Assembly (NCBI GenBank): GCA_027257055.1
Contig: JAPVLO010000206.1
Span: forward strand, 496,001-560,000
Reading direction: 5' to 3'
Length of the DNA stretch: 64,000 nt
DNA from: Cephalopachus bancanus
Taxonomy: Eukaryota > Chordata > Mammalia > Primates > Tarsiidae
Positions 24,831-35,318 of this stretch are shown here, one piece after another. How positions within the stretch are numbered: the stretch's first letter is position 1; each line of letters starts with the position of its first letter. The notes beneath the pieces were generated by a model. That model was not told the origin of the DNA. It saw nothing but the letters and a program-made list of their open reading frames with translations, and made no database searches. Position numbers and translations under genes: made by a program.

Positions 24831-26460
24831 AAAAACAAAATCTCTTCCAAACCCAGAAAACATTTCCACAAGGGTAGAAGAAAAAGAAAACAATTTTATT
24901 CTTGAGTAAGCATCAAACCAGAAAATGAGACGAATCACAGGCAATCAATCTGCTAAAGAAATTGCAAAGACCAGAAAGAACTCTTCAACCTTATAGTTAA
25001 GTGGATACAACCCATGACATCAGGTAAGGTGTTGCAATTTGGAGTCGAGTGGCATCTGAGGTTAGACCCATCTCCTCTCAGGAAACTGGGAGCTAGATTA
25101 GCCTTATCTTTCTTGATGATTGCATTTCAGACAGATGGAATTCAGGTCCTTGGGAAAACACTCTTGATTGTGAGGCAGCCCAGAGGCTTATTTAGCCATT
25201 AAAAATTTTATTTGCCCTTTCCATACTTAATCATTATGTGTTGAATAAGCAAATAACTAAATAAAGATGGTTTCCCTGTAATTGACTATTAGCGCCTAAG
25301 GGAAAGAACATGTCCTATTTATTTTCCTATACAACACCAACATAGTGTGTATTCAACAAATGTTTGTGGAAAGAAAAAAGAAAGAAATGGATGATTTTGA
25401 CAACCGTAAGACAATCTCAACATTAGGGACTAAGCATTAAGAAAGGAGATCAAATATTAGACAGATAAGCTGTCCCTATCATGAGAGTTATTGACTATTC
25501 ATAAAACACCTCAACACACACATGTAATTGTCTTTTGGGTAATGGTTAAACTAGATATCCAGGGCCTTTTCCAAATCTGGCTTCTACAATTCCCAGGTCA
25601 TGGCCTTTACTTATCTCCAGTCAGCTTGCTTTTTTCCCCTCCTCCACCATCAAAGCTCTCCTTTCTTAGATGAGTGAATTCATTCACATTTTTTTTTTCA
25701 GAGCTCTTGCACTGTAATTCATTCAGAGTCAGAAATTTAGGCTCATTTACAGCGGATGCATGCTCTCGCATAATCTCTACACCCATCTTGGGTTTCAATT
25801 TTCTTTTAACAATGTTCATTCTACCCTATTCAGTTCAAAGATCACTCTCCTTGACAGAGAAGACAGGAGTAAATGGGAGGAAAGGAGTTCTGCTTTCTTC
25901 ATGTCATTCATCAACATCACACCATTGGCCTCAAGCAGTCAGCCTCTCCCTTCCTTGTTCAGTTCTAAAGGTAAAAGTCCTCCATTATCTTGAGCCTTTT
26001 TTTTTCTCTCATAAACCTCAGCTCACTCTGCCCTTCAGTCTTCCTGATATGTCACTGATTCTTGCCTTTCGTTCACTTAATCTTTGGCAATGGGCCTCTC
26101 TTTCCCCTTCCTGGCACACGCCCTTTTCAAATCCAAGTTTCGCTTTGGGAGTGTACAACCACATTGGATCTGAATGCTTTCTTTTGTCTTCAGCACGAAC
26201 AACGTGTGTGATTGCAAAGACAGATTTATAATTTTGAAAGTTTACCAATCTTGAGTCACTCTCCAGGAATAGAATTAAAACAATCTTTTATTGAATTCAT
26301 TAAAATCTGCCTTCTCCAAGTGTTGAGTACCAGTCTTAGCATTCCAAGTCTGTTCTCTCCTTGGCTAGTACAAACCCTAAGATGACATAGCTACTTCCTC
26401 ACAAGATTCCCATCACTTCCATTATACCATAGAATTGAGGTGCAGAAGGCATAAGGACCT
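24831..26460. other. no gene seen; 185-residue open frame judged non-coding
   Basis: Repeat-poor intergenic DNA. The 25674-26231 plus-strand frame is the longest in the window. It is Ser/Leu/Phe rich with no domain, no splice logic and low-complexity codons, so I do not call a gene. Confidence 0.45.
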
Positions 26461-26467
26461 AATAGCT

Positions 26468-27312
26468 CTGAAACGGCCTATATAAAATTAACATAGGCTA
26501 TGGGTTCAAAGCTATGGAAGAGACCCAAGCCCTGCAAAGCTGCAGCCATGGTTACAAATGAACAAATCTGTTGTTCCTAAGCTTGCTTTCCTCCCTGCAT
26601 GACCGCTTGCACACAGTCACTTCCATAGAGAGTAACTGATTATCTCCATGTTCTGACCCCTGGGGAGGGGGAAGCTGCCCACAGGGTTGAGAAACATATT
26701 TTCCCTTAAGCAATGAACCTAAGGTTGCACAGATCTCCTTGATGGCATCGTGAAGTTTGATTGGCCTAGAAGTTTGATTGACCTTGATGCTAGCAGCTTT
26801 AATCTCCTGGGATCCCGCCTCTCACATACCTTTCTAGTAAGTTATCTCTATAATGGCTTACTGCCCAGGGATCAGTAGCCAATAGTTGCAGGACTTGCTT
26901 TACGGATAGCATCTCCACTGGAGAAACTAAACTGGTGTTTCAGATGCTTTTCAGACTTTGTACTCTGATGAACCCATGACCCACCCAGACCCAGGACACG
27001 TACCAAGGAGCTGACTCTACCTGTCTGTAACTCCTCCCAGAAACTTGGCTCTGCACACCAAGACAGTTTCAACACTCCCATGACTTCATCTCCAATCAAG
27101 GAACAGCACCCATTCCCTAGCTTCCCACCTGCCCAATTATTCCTTAACAAACCTTGGCCTAAAATTCTCAGGGAGATAGATTTGAGAAATAGCTCCCATC
27201 CTCCTCACTCAGCTGCTTTGCAATGATTAAAACTCTCTGTTGCAACACGGCTGTCTTTGCTTTGGTTCTTTTTCTGTACAGTGAGCATAAGAACCTGGTC
27301 AGGCTGTAACTG
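26468..27312 (+). mobile_element. class I ERV-type solo LTR 'Q'
   Basis: An uninterrupted relative of LTR 'P'. It starts 'tgaaacggcctatataaaat' and has a long middle, then 'tctcagggagatagatttga', 'cactcagctgctttgcaatg', ATTAAA at about 27228 and the end 'cctggtcaggctgtaac'. No adjoining gag/pol/env seen. Confidence 0.75.
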
Positions 27313-27634
27313 CTGTTTCTGAAAATGGTCTCTTTAAAATATCCCAAAATAACAATGAAAGGAGATGACAGTGAAGTTGAAATAAAGGAGATCGTTGCTA
27401 AAGATATTGTGGTGGTAGAGCTGATAATCCATACCAATCAATTCTGTAGGGTAATTCTGAGAAGGCAGGCAGGCTGTTGAGGCCTGCACGTGTATATGGC
27501 CAGGTGATGTGTAAAGTGGTGACAAGGTAGGAAGGAAGAAGAGCAAACATTTTTAATAGTGAAGAGCAGGAGTTAAGCACCTTTTGTTTAATACTAATCT
27601 AGCACTCTCATTTGCCTTTTAAGAACATCTATTC

Positions 27635-27725
27635 TACCAGTTTGTTCCAAAGCTATCCTATGAGGTAGACATGGGGGTGAGAGATTTATCCAAGGTTTCA
27701 ACATTAGCGAATGGCACAGCTAGAC
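27635..27725 (-). repeat. MIR SINE fragment, antisense
   Basis: 'ctatcctatgaggtagacat', 'atttatccaaggt' and 'atggcacagctagac' match the reversed MIR core in order. Confidence 0.65.
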
Positions 27726-28084
27726 TCACATGTATCCCAGTAACCCAGTGGTTCCCTTTGCTTTTCCAAAAATGCTGCTGCTCATAGCATTGCTAACCAT
27801 AGCAAGGACAGGCATTGCCAACAGCATTTGTATAGTATAAATGGGCAAAGCTAGCCCCTTAGTTTGTATCAGTATCTGCTATTTGCAAGGGCCTGGGGTT
27901 ATTCACCCTAATCCTGTGGTTGATGATCTTAATAGGATATTTATCCCAAGACTCTCGGGGGTGGGGGAGGTGGGGGGATGAGGGAGAATCTATCTTTGAC
28001 TACCACACCTGGGGTTGGTCAATTAGCTGGGAGAAATTCTAAAACTTCAAGAGAATTTCTCTTCCAGAATGTTTCTCCACTTCT

Positions 28085-28527
28085 TCATCTTTTTTTTAAT
28101 GTTTATTTTAAAGATGTGGGATACAATTCAGGGTTATGCATACAAATGGTCATTGTATAGGTACAATTTGGGCCTCACTTTGGTCCTCACTTCACCTGGC
28201 TTGAGATCAGGTACCCTTATTGATGAAGTGTGTTCCCTGCTCCCCTGGCGATTTCCCACTACTTCCAATCCCTTTCTTGTAGTGTCATGATAATTGTTCA
28301 GGGTCTGCTTATGAGTGAGAACATGTGGTACTCAGTTCTTTGTTTCTGTGATAGATTAGTCAGTATTATAGATTCTAAGTCCATCCAAGTTGCTGCGAAG
28401 TTCATAATCTTGTCCTTCTTTATGGCTGCATAATATTCCATCATGTATATGTATCACTTTTTTTTATCAAGTCCACTTTCAATGGGCAGTGCAGTTGGCT
28501 CCATGTTTTTGCTATTGTGAATAATGC
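28085..28527 (-). mobile_element. LINE-1, 3' segment of an inverted insertion
   Basis: Minus-strand L1 3' end with its tail at the left (T8 at 28085). It starts at the ORF2 point reading 'cattattcacaatagc'. The adjacent plus-strand L1 at 28566-29085 ends at exactly this ORF2 point, so together they are one twin-primed, 5'-inverted L1. Confidence 0.88.
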
Positions 28528-28530
28528 CAG

Positions 28531-28560
28531 CAAGGTAAGAAGGAAGAAGAGTAAACATTT
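28531..28560 (+). other. non-L1 filler at the L1 inversion junction
   Basis: 30 bp matching 27523-27552 with two mismatches ('caaggta.gaaggaagaaga'). It is neither L1 nor simple repeat, so it looks copied from 1 kb upstream. Confidence 0.8.
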
Positions 28561-28658
28561 GTTTGTATATCTGACAAAGGCCTAACATCTAGGATCTATA
28601 AGATATACAAACATTTGTTTGTATATCTGAGAAGGACCTAACATCTAGGATCTATAAG
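28553..28658 (+). repeat. tandem duplication, 56-bp period
   Basis: Two units starting at 28553 and 28609, nearly identical over 50 bp. They include the end of the filler and the first bases of the inverted L1 segment. Confidence 0.85.
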
Positions 28659-29085
28659 GAACTCAACCATGCCAAAAAGGATAAAAGCAAACAGCCCTAT
28701 TACGAGGTGGGCAAAATATATGAATAGACACTTCTCAAAAGAAGACATACGAGCAGCCAACAGATACATGAAAAAATGCTCAACCTCACTAATCATCTAA
28801 GAAATGCAAATTAAAACCACACTGAGATACTACCTCACTCCAGTCAGGATGGCCATCATCAATAACTCAAAAAACAACTGCTAGAGAGGATGCGGGGATA
28901 AGGGAGCAATTCCACACTGTTGGTGGGAGTGTAAGTTGGTACAACCTCTGTGGGAAACAGTGTGGCGATTCCTAAAAGTTCTAAAAATCGATCTTACATA
29001 TAACCTAGTAATCCCTCTTCTGGGAATATACCCAGAGGAACTCTATGAAAAAGATACCCGTACTCGCATGTTTATTGTAGCATTA
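28566..29085 (+). mobile_element. LINE-1, inverted 5' segment
   Basis: Plus-strand ORF2 C-terminal sequence ending 'tttattgtagcatta', contiguous in L1 coordinates with the minus-strand segment to its left. Confidence 0.9.
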
Positions 29086-29309
29086 CCCTGTCCACATCTG
29101 ATCTTTCACTTCCTTTCACACTGAGCAGTAACCGCATTAGTCCCCTAGTTGCTCTCTCTCTCCCTCTTTCAGTACCTCCCAAACACACGCTCACCACCAT
29201 CACTGTATCACTGTGGTTTCCTTGCCCTAAACGTCCCTGCATCCAACCCCCACCAACCACCACCATACTTACTTCTTTCCATCTATAAAAATCTTGCTTC
29301 TTCATGAAA

Positions 29310-29425
29310 TCCATTCATTTACTAAATGCTCACTGAGTCACTATTATGTGCTAGGCACCTGTCAAGGTACTGGGAGTGCAACATTGAACAAATCAAAGTC
29401 CCCGAACTCATGAAATTTAAATCTA
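29310..29425 (-). mobile_element. L2 LINE 3' end, antisense
   Basis: 'gagtcactattatgtgctag', 'gcacctgtcaaggtactggg' and 'caacattgaacaaatcaaa' match the reversed L2 3' end. Confidence 0.75.
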
Positions 29426-29667
29426 TAGTCTTTGAAACTCTCTAGTAGACACACCAGGGCTCCCTTCCTCTGAAATACTACAAATTTTGTCTTTATGGTC
29501 ACATTACCATCAGTATATTCACCCAGGCTAAAAATGTAACAGTGAAACAGCAAAAGAACAAACATAACTAACGCCATGTTTGTTTAAGTGGAACTTACCC
29601 ACACTTGCGTGTATGCTAGAAAAATTTGGAAACACCAAAAAGATAATGTAGGAATGATAAGTATGCA

Positions 29668-30207
29668 GCTGTTGAGACTAACTCTGAGAAAAAAGGGAAG
29701 AATGCACACCAATTATGTTTTGTTAAAGATTTAAAGGAACATCATGAACTGACCAAGGACAAAGAAGCTTCCCAACCTCCTTGGACCCTTGCTGGTGCCC
29801 AGATGTCTGCAGTTATTGGTCACCTCTTGATCCCATGACACCTTGAACATTTTAAAACACTAAGTTTTCCATTTGAGATATTCTTTCAGGTCCTGTCAAT
29901 AAAGTACTGACATCAGCTGGTCTAAAGGACCCTACAAGAAGCTGACTCACCAAAGAATGCAGTTTCCACGCTCTGAGGATTTAATCTCCCTTATCCCAAC
30001 CAATCAATGAACCTAATTTTCCAGCCTCTCACCTTCCACAGTCCCTTTAAAATCCTCAGTCCAAAACCCCTCAGGGAGTTAGTCTTTGAGACTTCCGTCT
30101 GCAATCTTCACAAGTTTCTGACTCTTGAACAAACCTGTTTTCCTTATGCCAATCCTTGCCTCTTGAGTTTTCAAGCGACAAGCAGCAGAACCTGAGTCTG
30201 GTTACAG
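29668..30207 (+). mobile_element. class I ERV-type solo LTR 'R'
   Basis: Starts TGTTGAGAC and ends GGTTACA. Internal marks are 'ccctcagggagttagtcttt' and 'caagcagcagaacctgagtc'. Related in layout to P and Q but a different family. No flanking viral genes. Confidence 0.65.
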
Positions 30208-30289
30208 AAATACAAAACTCGTCTCTGATTTGTCACTCTCCATCTGCATTCAGTCATTTACAGAGTTCTGCTTTTCTATATCCTAAGAA

Positions 30290-30690
30290 TTCCACATTCT
30301 CATTCCTTTGACCCTGCTCTAGCTTAGGATTTTCATCATGGATCGCCTTGAACTGGTGAAATCACCTCCAACCTCCTAACTGGTTGCTCTGCCTCTGGTC
30401 TTGTCTCCCTCAAATCTATCTTCCATGGGAGCAGCCATGATTTTTTAGAAAATAAAAATAGAAATCTACTAAGGTCCATTCCACACTTGTAACATTTCAA
30501 AAGCCCAAGCTACTTAATATGGCACACAGTCCCCTCTGTCTTATATTTCTTGTCTTATTGCTTTGCACGCCTCTCATAATTTTCTTGGATTGTCTGTGTA
30601 TGTGTAAGACCCTAACTCAAGTTAGAGTTCCCTAACGGTTGATGTGTACAGCTTTATAGTCTCCATACCTAGCACAGTGCCTGGCAAATA
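30290..30690 (+). mobile_element. L2 LINE fragment, sense
   Basis: 'acctcctaactggttgctct', 'ctggtcttgtctccctcaaa' and 'atacctagcacagtgcctgg' are L2-type blocks in the expected order, with loss between them. Confidence 0.65.
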
Positions 30691-31269
30691 ACTAGCCCCT
30701 TTTTAGAATTTGAACTGAACTAGGTTTCTGCTATTGTTTTGCATTTGTATGTGTCTTTGTTCTTAAACTTTCATGTGCCTGTGTCTTGCTTCTTCCATTG
30801 TATAGTGTGTATGGATTTTTAGGGCTATTTACAAATGTTCTTCTTCTCTTTCTTTTTTGTACATTGTAGAACATCATAGAGTTTTATTTGCCACCACTTT
30901 AAAGTTAGGGATGGCCATATGATCTGTTCTGGCTAATGAAATGTGAACAGAAGTAGTAGTGCCACGTCCAGGAGAAAGCATTTAATTGCTCACCACAAAA
31001 TACTGCCACTATCTTGTCCTCTTGCTGTAAGGAACGCATAAGGAGAGGAGAAGGAGGCTTCATTAGTTCTTGAGTGACCAAGGTGAGCAGAGACTTCTGC
31101 TGACCTGTGCTTGAAGTAAAGCATGAGCAGGAAACAGACATTACTAATACAAGGAAAGGTGGGGATTATTTATCATGGTCACATAATCTAGCCTATCCTG
31201 ACGGCTCCATTTCCTCCACCACTTATCTTTGTGTCTCCATAGTACCGCATTCAAAACAGACTAGAATTG

Positions 31270-31572
31270 TATGCAATTTTTTCTATTTTTTTTGAGTCAG
31301 GGTTTCTGTCACCCAGGTTGGAGCGTAGAGGCATATCCACGGTTCTCCACAGCCTAAACCTCCTGGTTTCAAGCAATCCTTCCACCTCAACCTCCTGAGT
31401 AGCAGTAACTGCAGACACACATCACCATACCTTGCTAATTTTTTTTTTTTTCAGAGACAAGGTCTCACCATGTTCCTAGGCTAGTCTCGACCTCCTGGGC
31501 TCAAGCGATCCTCCCACCTTGGCCTCTCAAAGTGCTGTGATTACAAGGGTGAGTTACTGCACCCAGTCTGAT
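31270..31572 (-). mobile_element. old Alu, antisense
   Basis: Dimeric but strongly diverged Alu ('ctgtcacccaggttggagcg' to 'gagttactgcacccagtctg'). Confidence 0.88.
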
Positions 31573-32529
31573 TTCTGATTTTTCTTAATTCACAATGGCC
31601 AATTTGAATATCCTTCTCCCATCTGTTTCTGCTCTCAGTATTAAAGCACAATTTCTACTCTTTTTAGCTCAACCATTTCTAAAATACAGACATTAAAATT
31701 TCTAACCAGTTCACAATCTGGTGTTGTTGATCACTTGTGTAACATTTTGTAGAGAAGGAAATGTCACCCTCTCACGATGGACTGGATGATTCCTTCAGTC
31801 AACTGCAGTCAGTGTTCTCCAGGGACTATGGGAAGGGATGCTCTGAGCACATGCCTTGCAGCTGGGCAGCAGAGCAAAGGGGTTGTCATAAGTCAGCTAC
31901 CTTGGGGCTTTGTGTGTTGCAGCACAGGTCTGCCTGTATTCTCTCTGTCCTGGCAGATGGCACAACATGGCAATAAATGCAATGAATGTATTATACCCCA
32001 CTTGCTTTTATATGACTTTTTTAAAAAGTCTTCACTTTTGAGCACATACTTCTATGTGCAGAAAAAAAAAGTCCTCCATGATCCTTTTTAAACTCCATAT
32101 TTGAACAATGGAATATTTTTTAAAAAGAGGGAAGAGGTTCCAAGACCGAACATCTTCCTTAAAGAAATACCTAATATGTTTATGTACTCTCTACAATCCT
32201 CATGGTAACTTGAAAGGCACATTCTCTTTCCTCACGTAAATTTACTATACATCACTCTAATTTTATTTCATGCACATCAACACAGAGCTAGTTACTATAT
32301 GCGCTAGCTCATTAAGTGAAAGACAAAGAATTAGCAGCCTTTTCTTACTATTTTCTTCTACCTACTAACAGTCCTAACACAATTCCTGTGACTTCCTCTA
32401 TCAGCCACACCTTCAAACATACCTTTTCATAGGAATAGGCCAGCTAATAACAACCCATCTGCTTAATATCCTGAAATTTAAAATGAAGCTCATAGGCACT
32501 GTTTTGATGGCTATACGTTTTCTAGAATC

Positions 32530-32918
32530 AATTACAAATTTTCAGCAAGAGTTGTCACAAAACTTTGATTTTTTAGCTTGATGCTTTCATATATACAAAT
32601 GTCAGGTATATTATTTTGGGATAAAAATACGTATGCATTTACTACAACTACAATGTAATTTCTCTAAAGATTCTTTCTGAAAGACAAATCTCCAAATGAA
32701 AAATATGCTTGTAGGCTTTTAATTTTTATTGATTTTTTTTTAAACAAAATCAACCTAAAGAAAAAAACCCAATATTTTCTTTCAACCTAAACAAAGTATT
32801 TAGGGGCCACACGGAATATGTTACAAGTGTAAAAACATACATACAAGAAAATGTGAGTGTTCAGGCCTATCCTGTGAATGAAATGAGATTTCTTGCCCTG
32901 TGTTGCTATTAACTAAGC
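32530..32918 (+). repeat. 389-bp duplicated segment, copy A
   Basis: About 90% identical to 36089-36472 in the same orientation. It is unlike any family I can name. Confidence 0.9.
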
Positions 32919-32988
32919 CCTGTAGTAGGGAAAACCCCTCGTTTTGTTAGGATAAGCCACTGGGTCGACTGCTGTTTTGCACATTTTA

Positions 32989-33125
32989 TTTATTGTTTAA
33001 TTTTTATAGAGACAAGGTCATGCTATATTGCCCAGGCTGGTCTCTAACTTCTGGGCTCAAGCGATCCTTCCATCTTGGCTGTCCTAAGTGGTGAGATTAC
33101 AGGCATGAGCCACCACACCAGCCTA
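32989..33125 (-). mobile_element. Alu left-arm monomer (FLAM-like) with 14-bp site duplication
   Basis: A half-Alu in antisense, 'tgcccaggctggtctctaac' to 'gagccaccacaccagcc'. Flanked by ttttgcacatttta at 32975-32988 and 33126-33139. Confidence 0.92.
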
Positions 33126-33139
33126 TTTTGCACATTTTA

Positions 33140-34809
33140 AAAACCATCAGTACAGTACCAAGAAGAATCACAAAGGAAAAACTGATACACTAACATACAC
33201 AGGTATTTAAAACTTTAATGCCAAATTAAATATTTTATTAAACATCTGTATTATCTAAAGCTTCTATTACAAACACCTTATGCTTGTAACAATTTTCTTC
33301 TTTTTATTTTCCTTCTAAAGAAAAACACTTTAAAATTAAGCACAGAACTAGGGCTCCTATCTAAAGTTATCCATATGTTAAATTTCATTCCAATTGATTC
33401 AACATGGCAGATTATATGTGAAGAGGAAAACGGTTGGTAACCGTAGACAGCAACTATTGCTTCTTTCCTGGTTACTTCTGCCTACACAGAAAATTGATCA
33501 AGGAAGATGTTTACAACCCTATACATACTCTACATAATTTCGGCCATGAAGTCACAATTTTCCATACCTGCATATATATTATTTTTTAAATGAAATTAGA
33601 TGCCCGGACAAAACTTTTGGGAGTGCAGGATATACCAGGCAGTGGAAGAGAAATTGACATCAACTTCGCCGAGAGCCCCAAAGTAAGAAAGCATCTCTTT
33701 TCCCTAAGTCAACTCCTGGTTACACACTGGAAAATGCAGCAAGTGAAGAAAATCAAGTCTGAACACAAAAACAGGGACACAACCGTAAGACAGCTAGCCT
33801 GGCAGGGGTAGGGCCGAAATGGCTGCATGCCACAGCACTGAAATGCCTACTACAGCCACATATTTGCAATCAGTTTGGCAGTGTTTCCAACACAGGCTGA
33901 GGGATTTATTTTTCCCCATATAAGGCAATGACAAGGATTTCAAATGAACCAAACATTTTATATTAGTGTCAACAGCATTAACACAGCTTCAGCTGGCAGA
34001 AGAGAAGAAAACCAAGAATATCTGTATTATTTACTCCAGAGAAAATGCCAGAGTACCATCTGTTCTCAGCCATCCCCACCCACCGATGTGACCCTTTCTG
34101 CAGGGTACCCTTGTCTAGCTCTGTGAGTCCCCAAGCCATGTGTCTTGGCCCAAGAATTTCAAATCCCAATATATTCCCGAATTACAAAGATTTGGAAAGT
34201 TCATTTCAAAAGAGCAGTTGGGACCACAGAAGACACTATACTTTAATGCTGCAAAGTATTTTTATTTGTCCAGCTACAAAAATGATTTGATCCTCTAACC
34301 TTCTTTCTAAGATTGAATGCAATGCTTTTCCTACACAGTGTGGTGGGTGGTGGGGAGGAGAAGAGAGATGGTAGGGGGGACAGAAGGGGCTAGATTACAC
34401 ATCATGGAAAATCAATACTTTTGCACTCTAAGGTCGATGAACTGGTTCAAGGTCACCGAAGGTAAATAAGAAATCCAACTGAATTAGCAATAGAACATAG
34501 CTTACACAGAGCAAAGACAAGTTTCCAAAATATCAGCAAACCATATATGATGTCTATATTTGTGTCTAGTTGATTTTTATGGAAACACTGACCATTCAGG
34601 AAATAAACTGTACACCTCTGAAAATCAGGTTAATATGATATTAGTAAGTTAATCAAGACCAAAGCAAGAGCCAATAGTAATCACCGTCATATATTTGATC
34701 TATATGGAATGAAAAGGGAAATATTAAAATGAGACCCCTCCAGAGAGAAAACTCTTGGAATTTTTCATTAAAAATTTAAACAACACATTTATATAGAAGT
34801 AGCTCAAAA
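33140..34809. other. repeat-poor region downstream of EPSTI1 stop; possible continued 3' UTR
   Basis: No interspersed repeat recognised. Minus-strand AATAAA sites at 34261-34266, 33905-33910 and 33234-33239 could end a longer EPSTI1 UTR. Open frames on either strand look like chance. Confidence 0.4.
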
Positions 34810-35309
34810 TTTATTTATAGATTTGCTTAAAAGAGTATACAAGATTTATTTTTCTATTGTGCATATTTGTACCCCCAGATTAAGAAAGTAGGGATTAAAA
34901 TCTAAAAAGACACCAAAGCTTCCCCAAACCTGATCTGAGAATTAGATAAGAATTAGTCACTTAGACAAGCTTGTAGCGCCCACAGCTCTCACCAACTTGA
35001 AAGCATCAAGCAATTCCCTGTTTTTCTATCTTACTAGCATTGCTCTAATTATACTCCCCATAAGAGGCAAAACCAATTAGAAAAATAATGTAACATTTCA
35101 TTGGCAGTAGAGATTAAATATGAATTCAGTAATCAGCTCCTGCAAATGGTAACAGGGAGAAATTGGTCAGCCCTGACTGCTCAATCAAGAGGGTGGGCAG
35201 TTGAAGTCGAGGCAAAAACAGTGAGGCTGAACAAAATTGCATTAAGGAAAAGCATCTCATGAGGTTTTTCAAGGTCAGTTGACAAAGGCCAGATGAAAGT
35301 AAATCTTTC
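34810..35309 (-). other. EPSTI1: EPSTI1 3' untranslated region (extent uncertain)
   Basis: Sequence downstream of the Gly-Ile-stop on the minus strand, free of recognisable interspersed repeats. AATAAA-type hexamers on the minus strand lie at 34845-34850, 34810-34815, 34261-34266, 33905-33910 and 33234-33239. I cannot tell which is used. The repeat-poor stretch continues to about 33.4 kb, so the UTR may be about 2 kb long. The lower limit given is only the second candidate signal. Confidence 0.5.
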
Positions 35310-35317
35310 TCAAATAC
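35077..35317 (-). pseudogene. EPSTI1: decayed frame of the EPSTI1 long-isoform tail
   Basis: Within the terminal exon a second frame still matches the C-terminal tail of the human long isoform as I remember it. It has a piece reading STDLEKPHEMLFLN, a middle ILFSLTVF, and a final FIFNLYCQ...NVTLFF followed by TAA. In this species the frame is interrupted. One base appears missing just before the STDLEK piece, a TGA stands where human has Arg after LD, a further shift follows, and a second TGA replaces Gly after NLYCQ. An exon inserted before this one would be needed to enter this frame; I did not find it in the 35.3-45.9 kb intron. The homology is solid on inspection, while the exact human comparison relies on memory. 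Confidence 0.7.
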
Positions 35318-35318
35318 C
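35310..35318 (-). CDS. EPSTI1: EPSTI1 terminal coding codons (Gly-Ile-stop)
   Basis: The acceptor is preceded on the minus strand by a strong pyrimidine tract (positions about 35321-35345) ending in cttTCAG, then GGT ATT TGA. With the phase-0 donor of the previous exon this gives ...NSW-GI-stop, the expected EPSTI1 C-terminus. The rest of the exon, toward lower coordinates, is untranslated in this isoform. Confidence 0.88.
   Translation of the reverse strand, partial: GI

Noticed and set aside
25674..26231. Longest open frame in the window (185 residues, plus strand)
   Set aside because: Low-complexity Ser/Leu/Phe composition, no domain, no splice or promoter context; likely chance in AT/TC-rich DNA.
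28060..29105. Target-site duplication around the inverted L1
   Set aside because: 'tccacttcttcatcttt' and 'tccacatctgatcttt' resemble each other but differ too much to claim.
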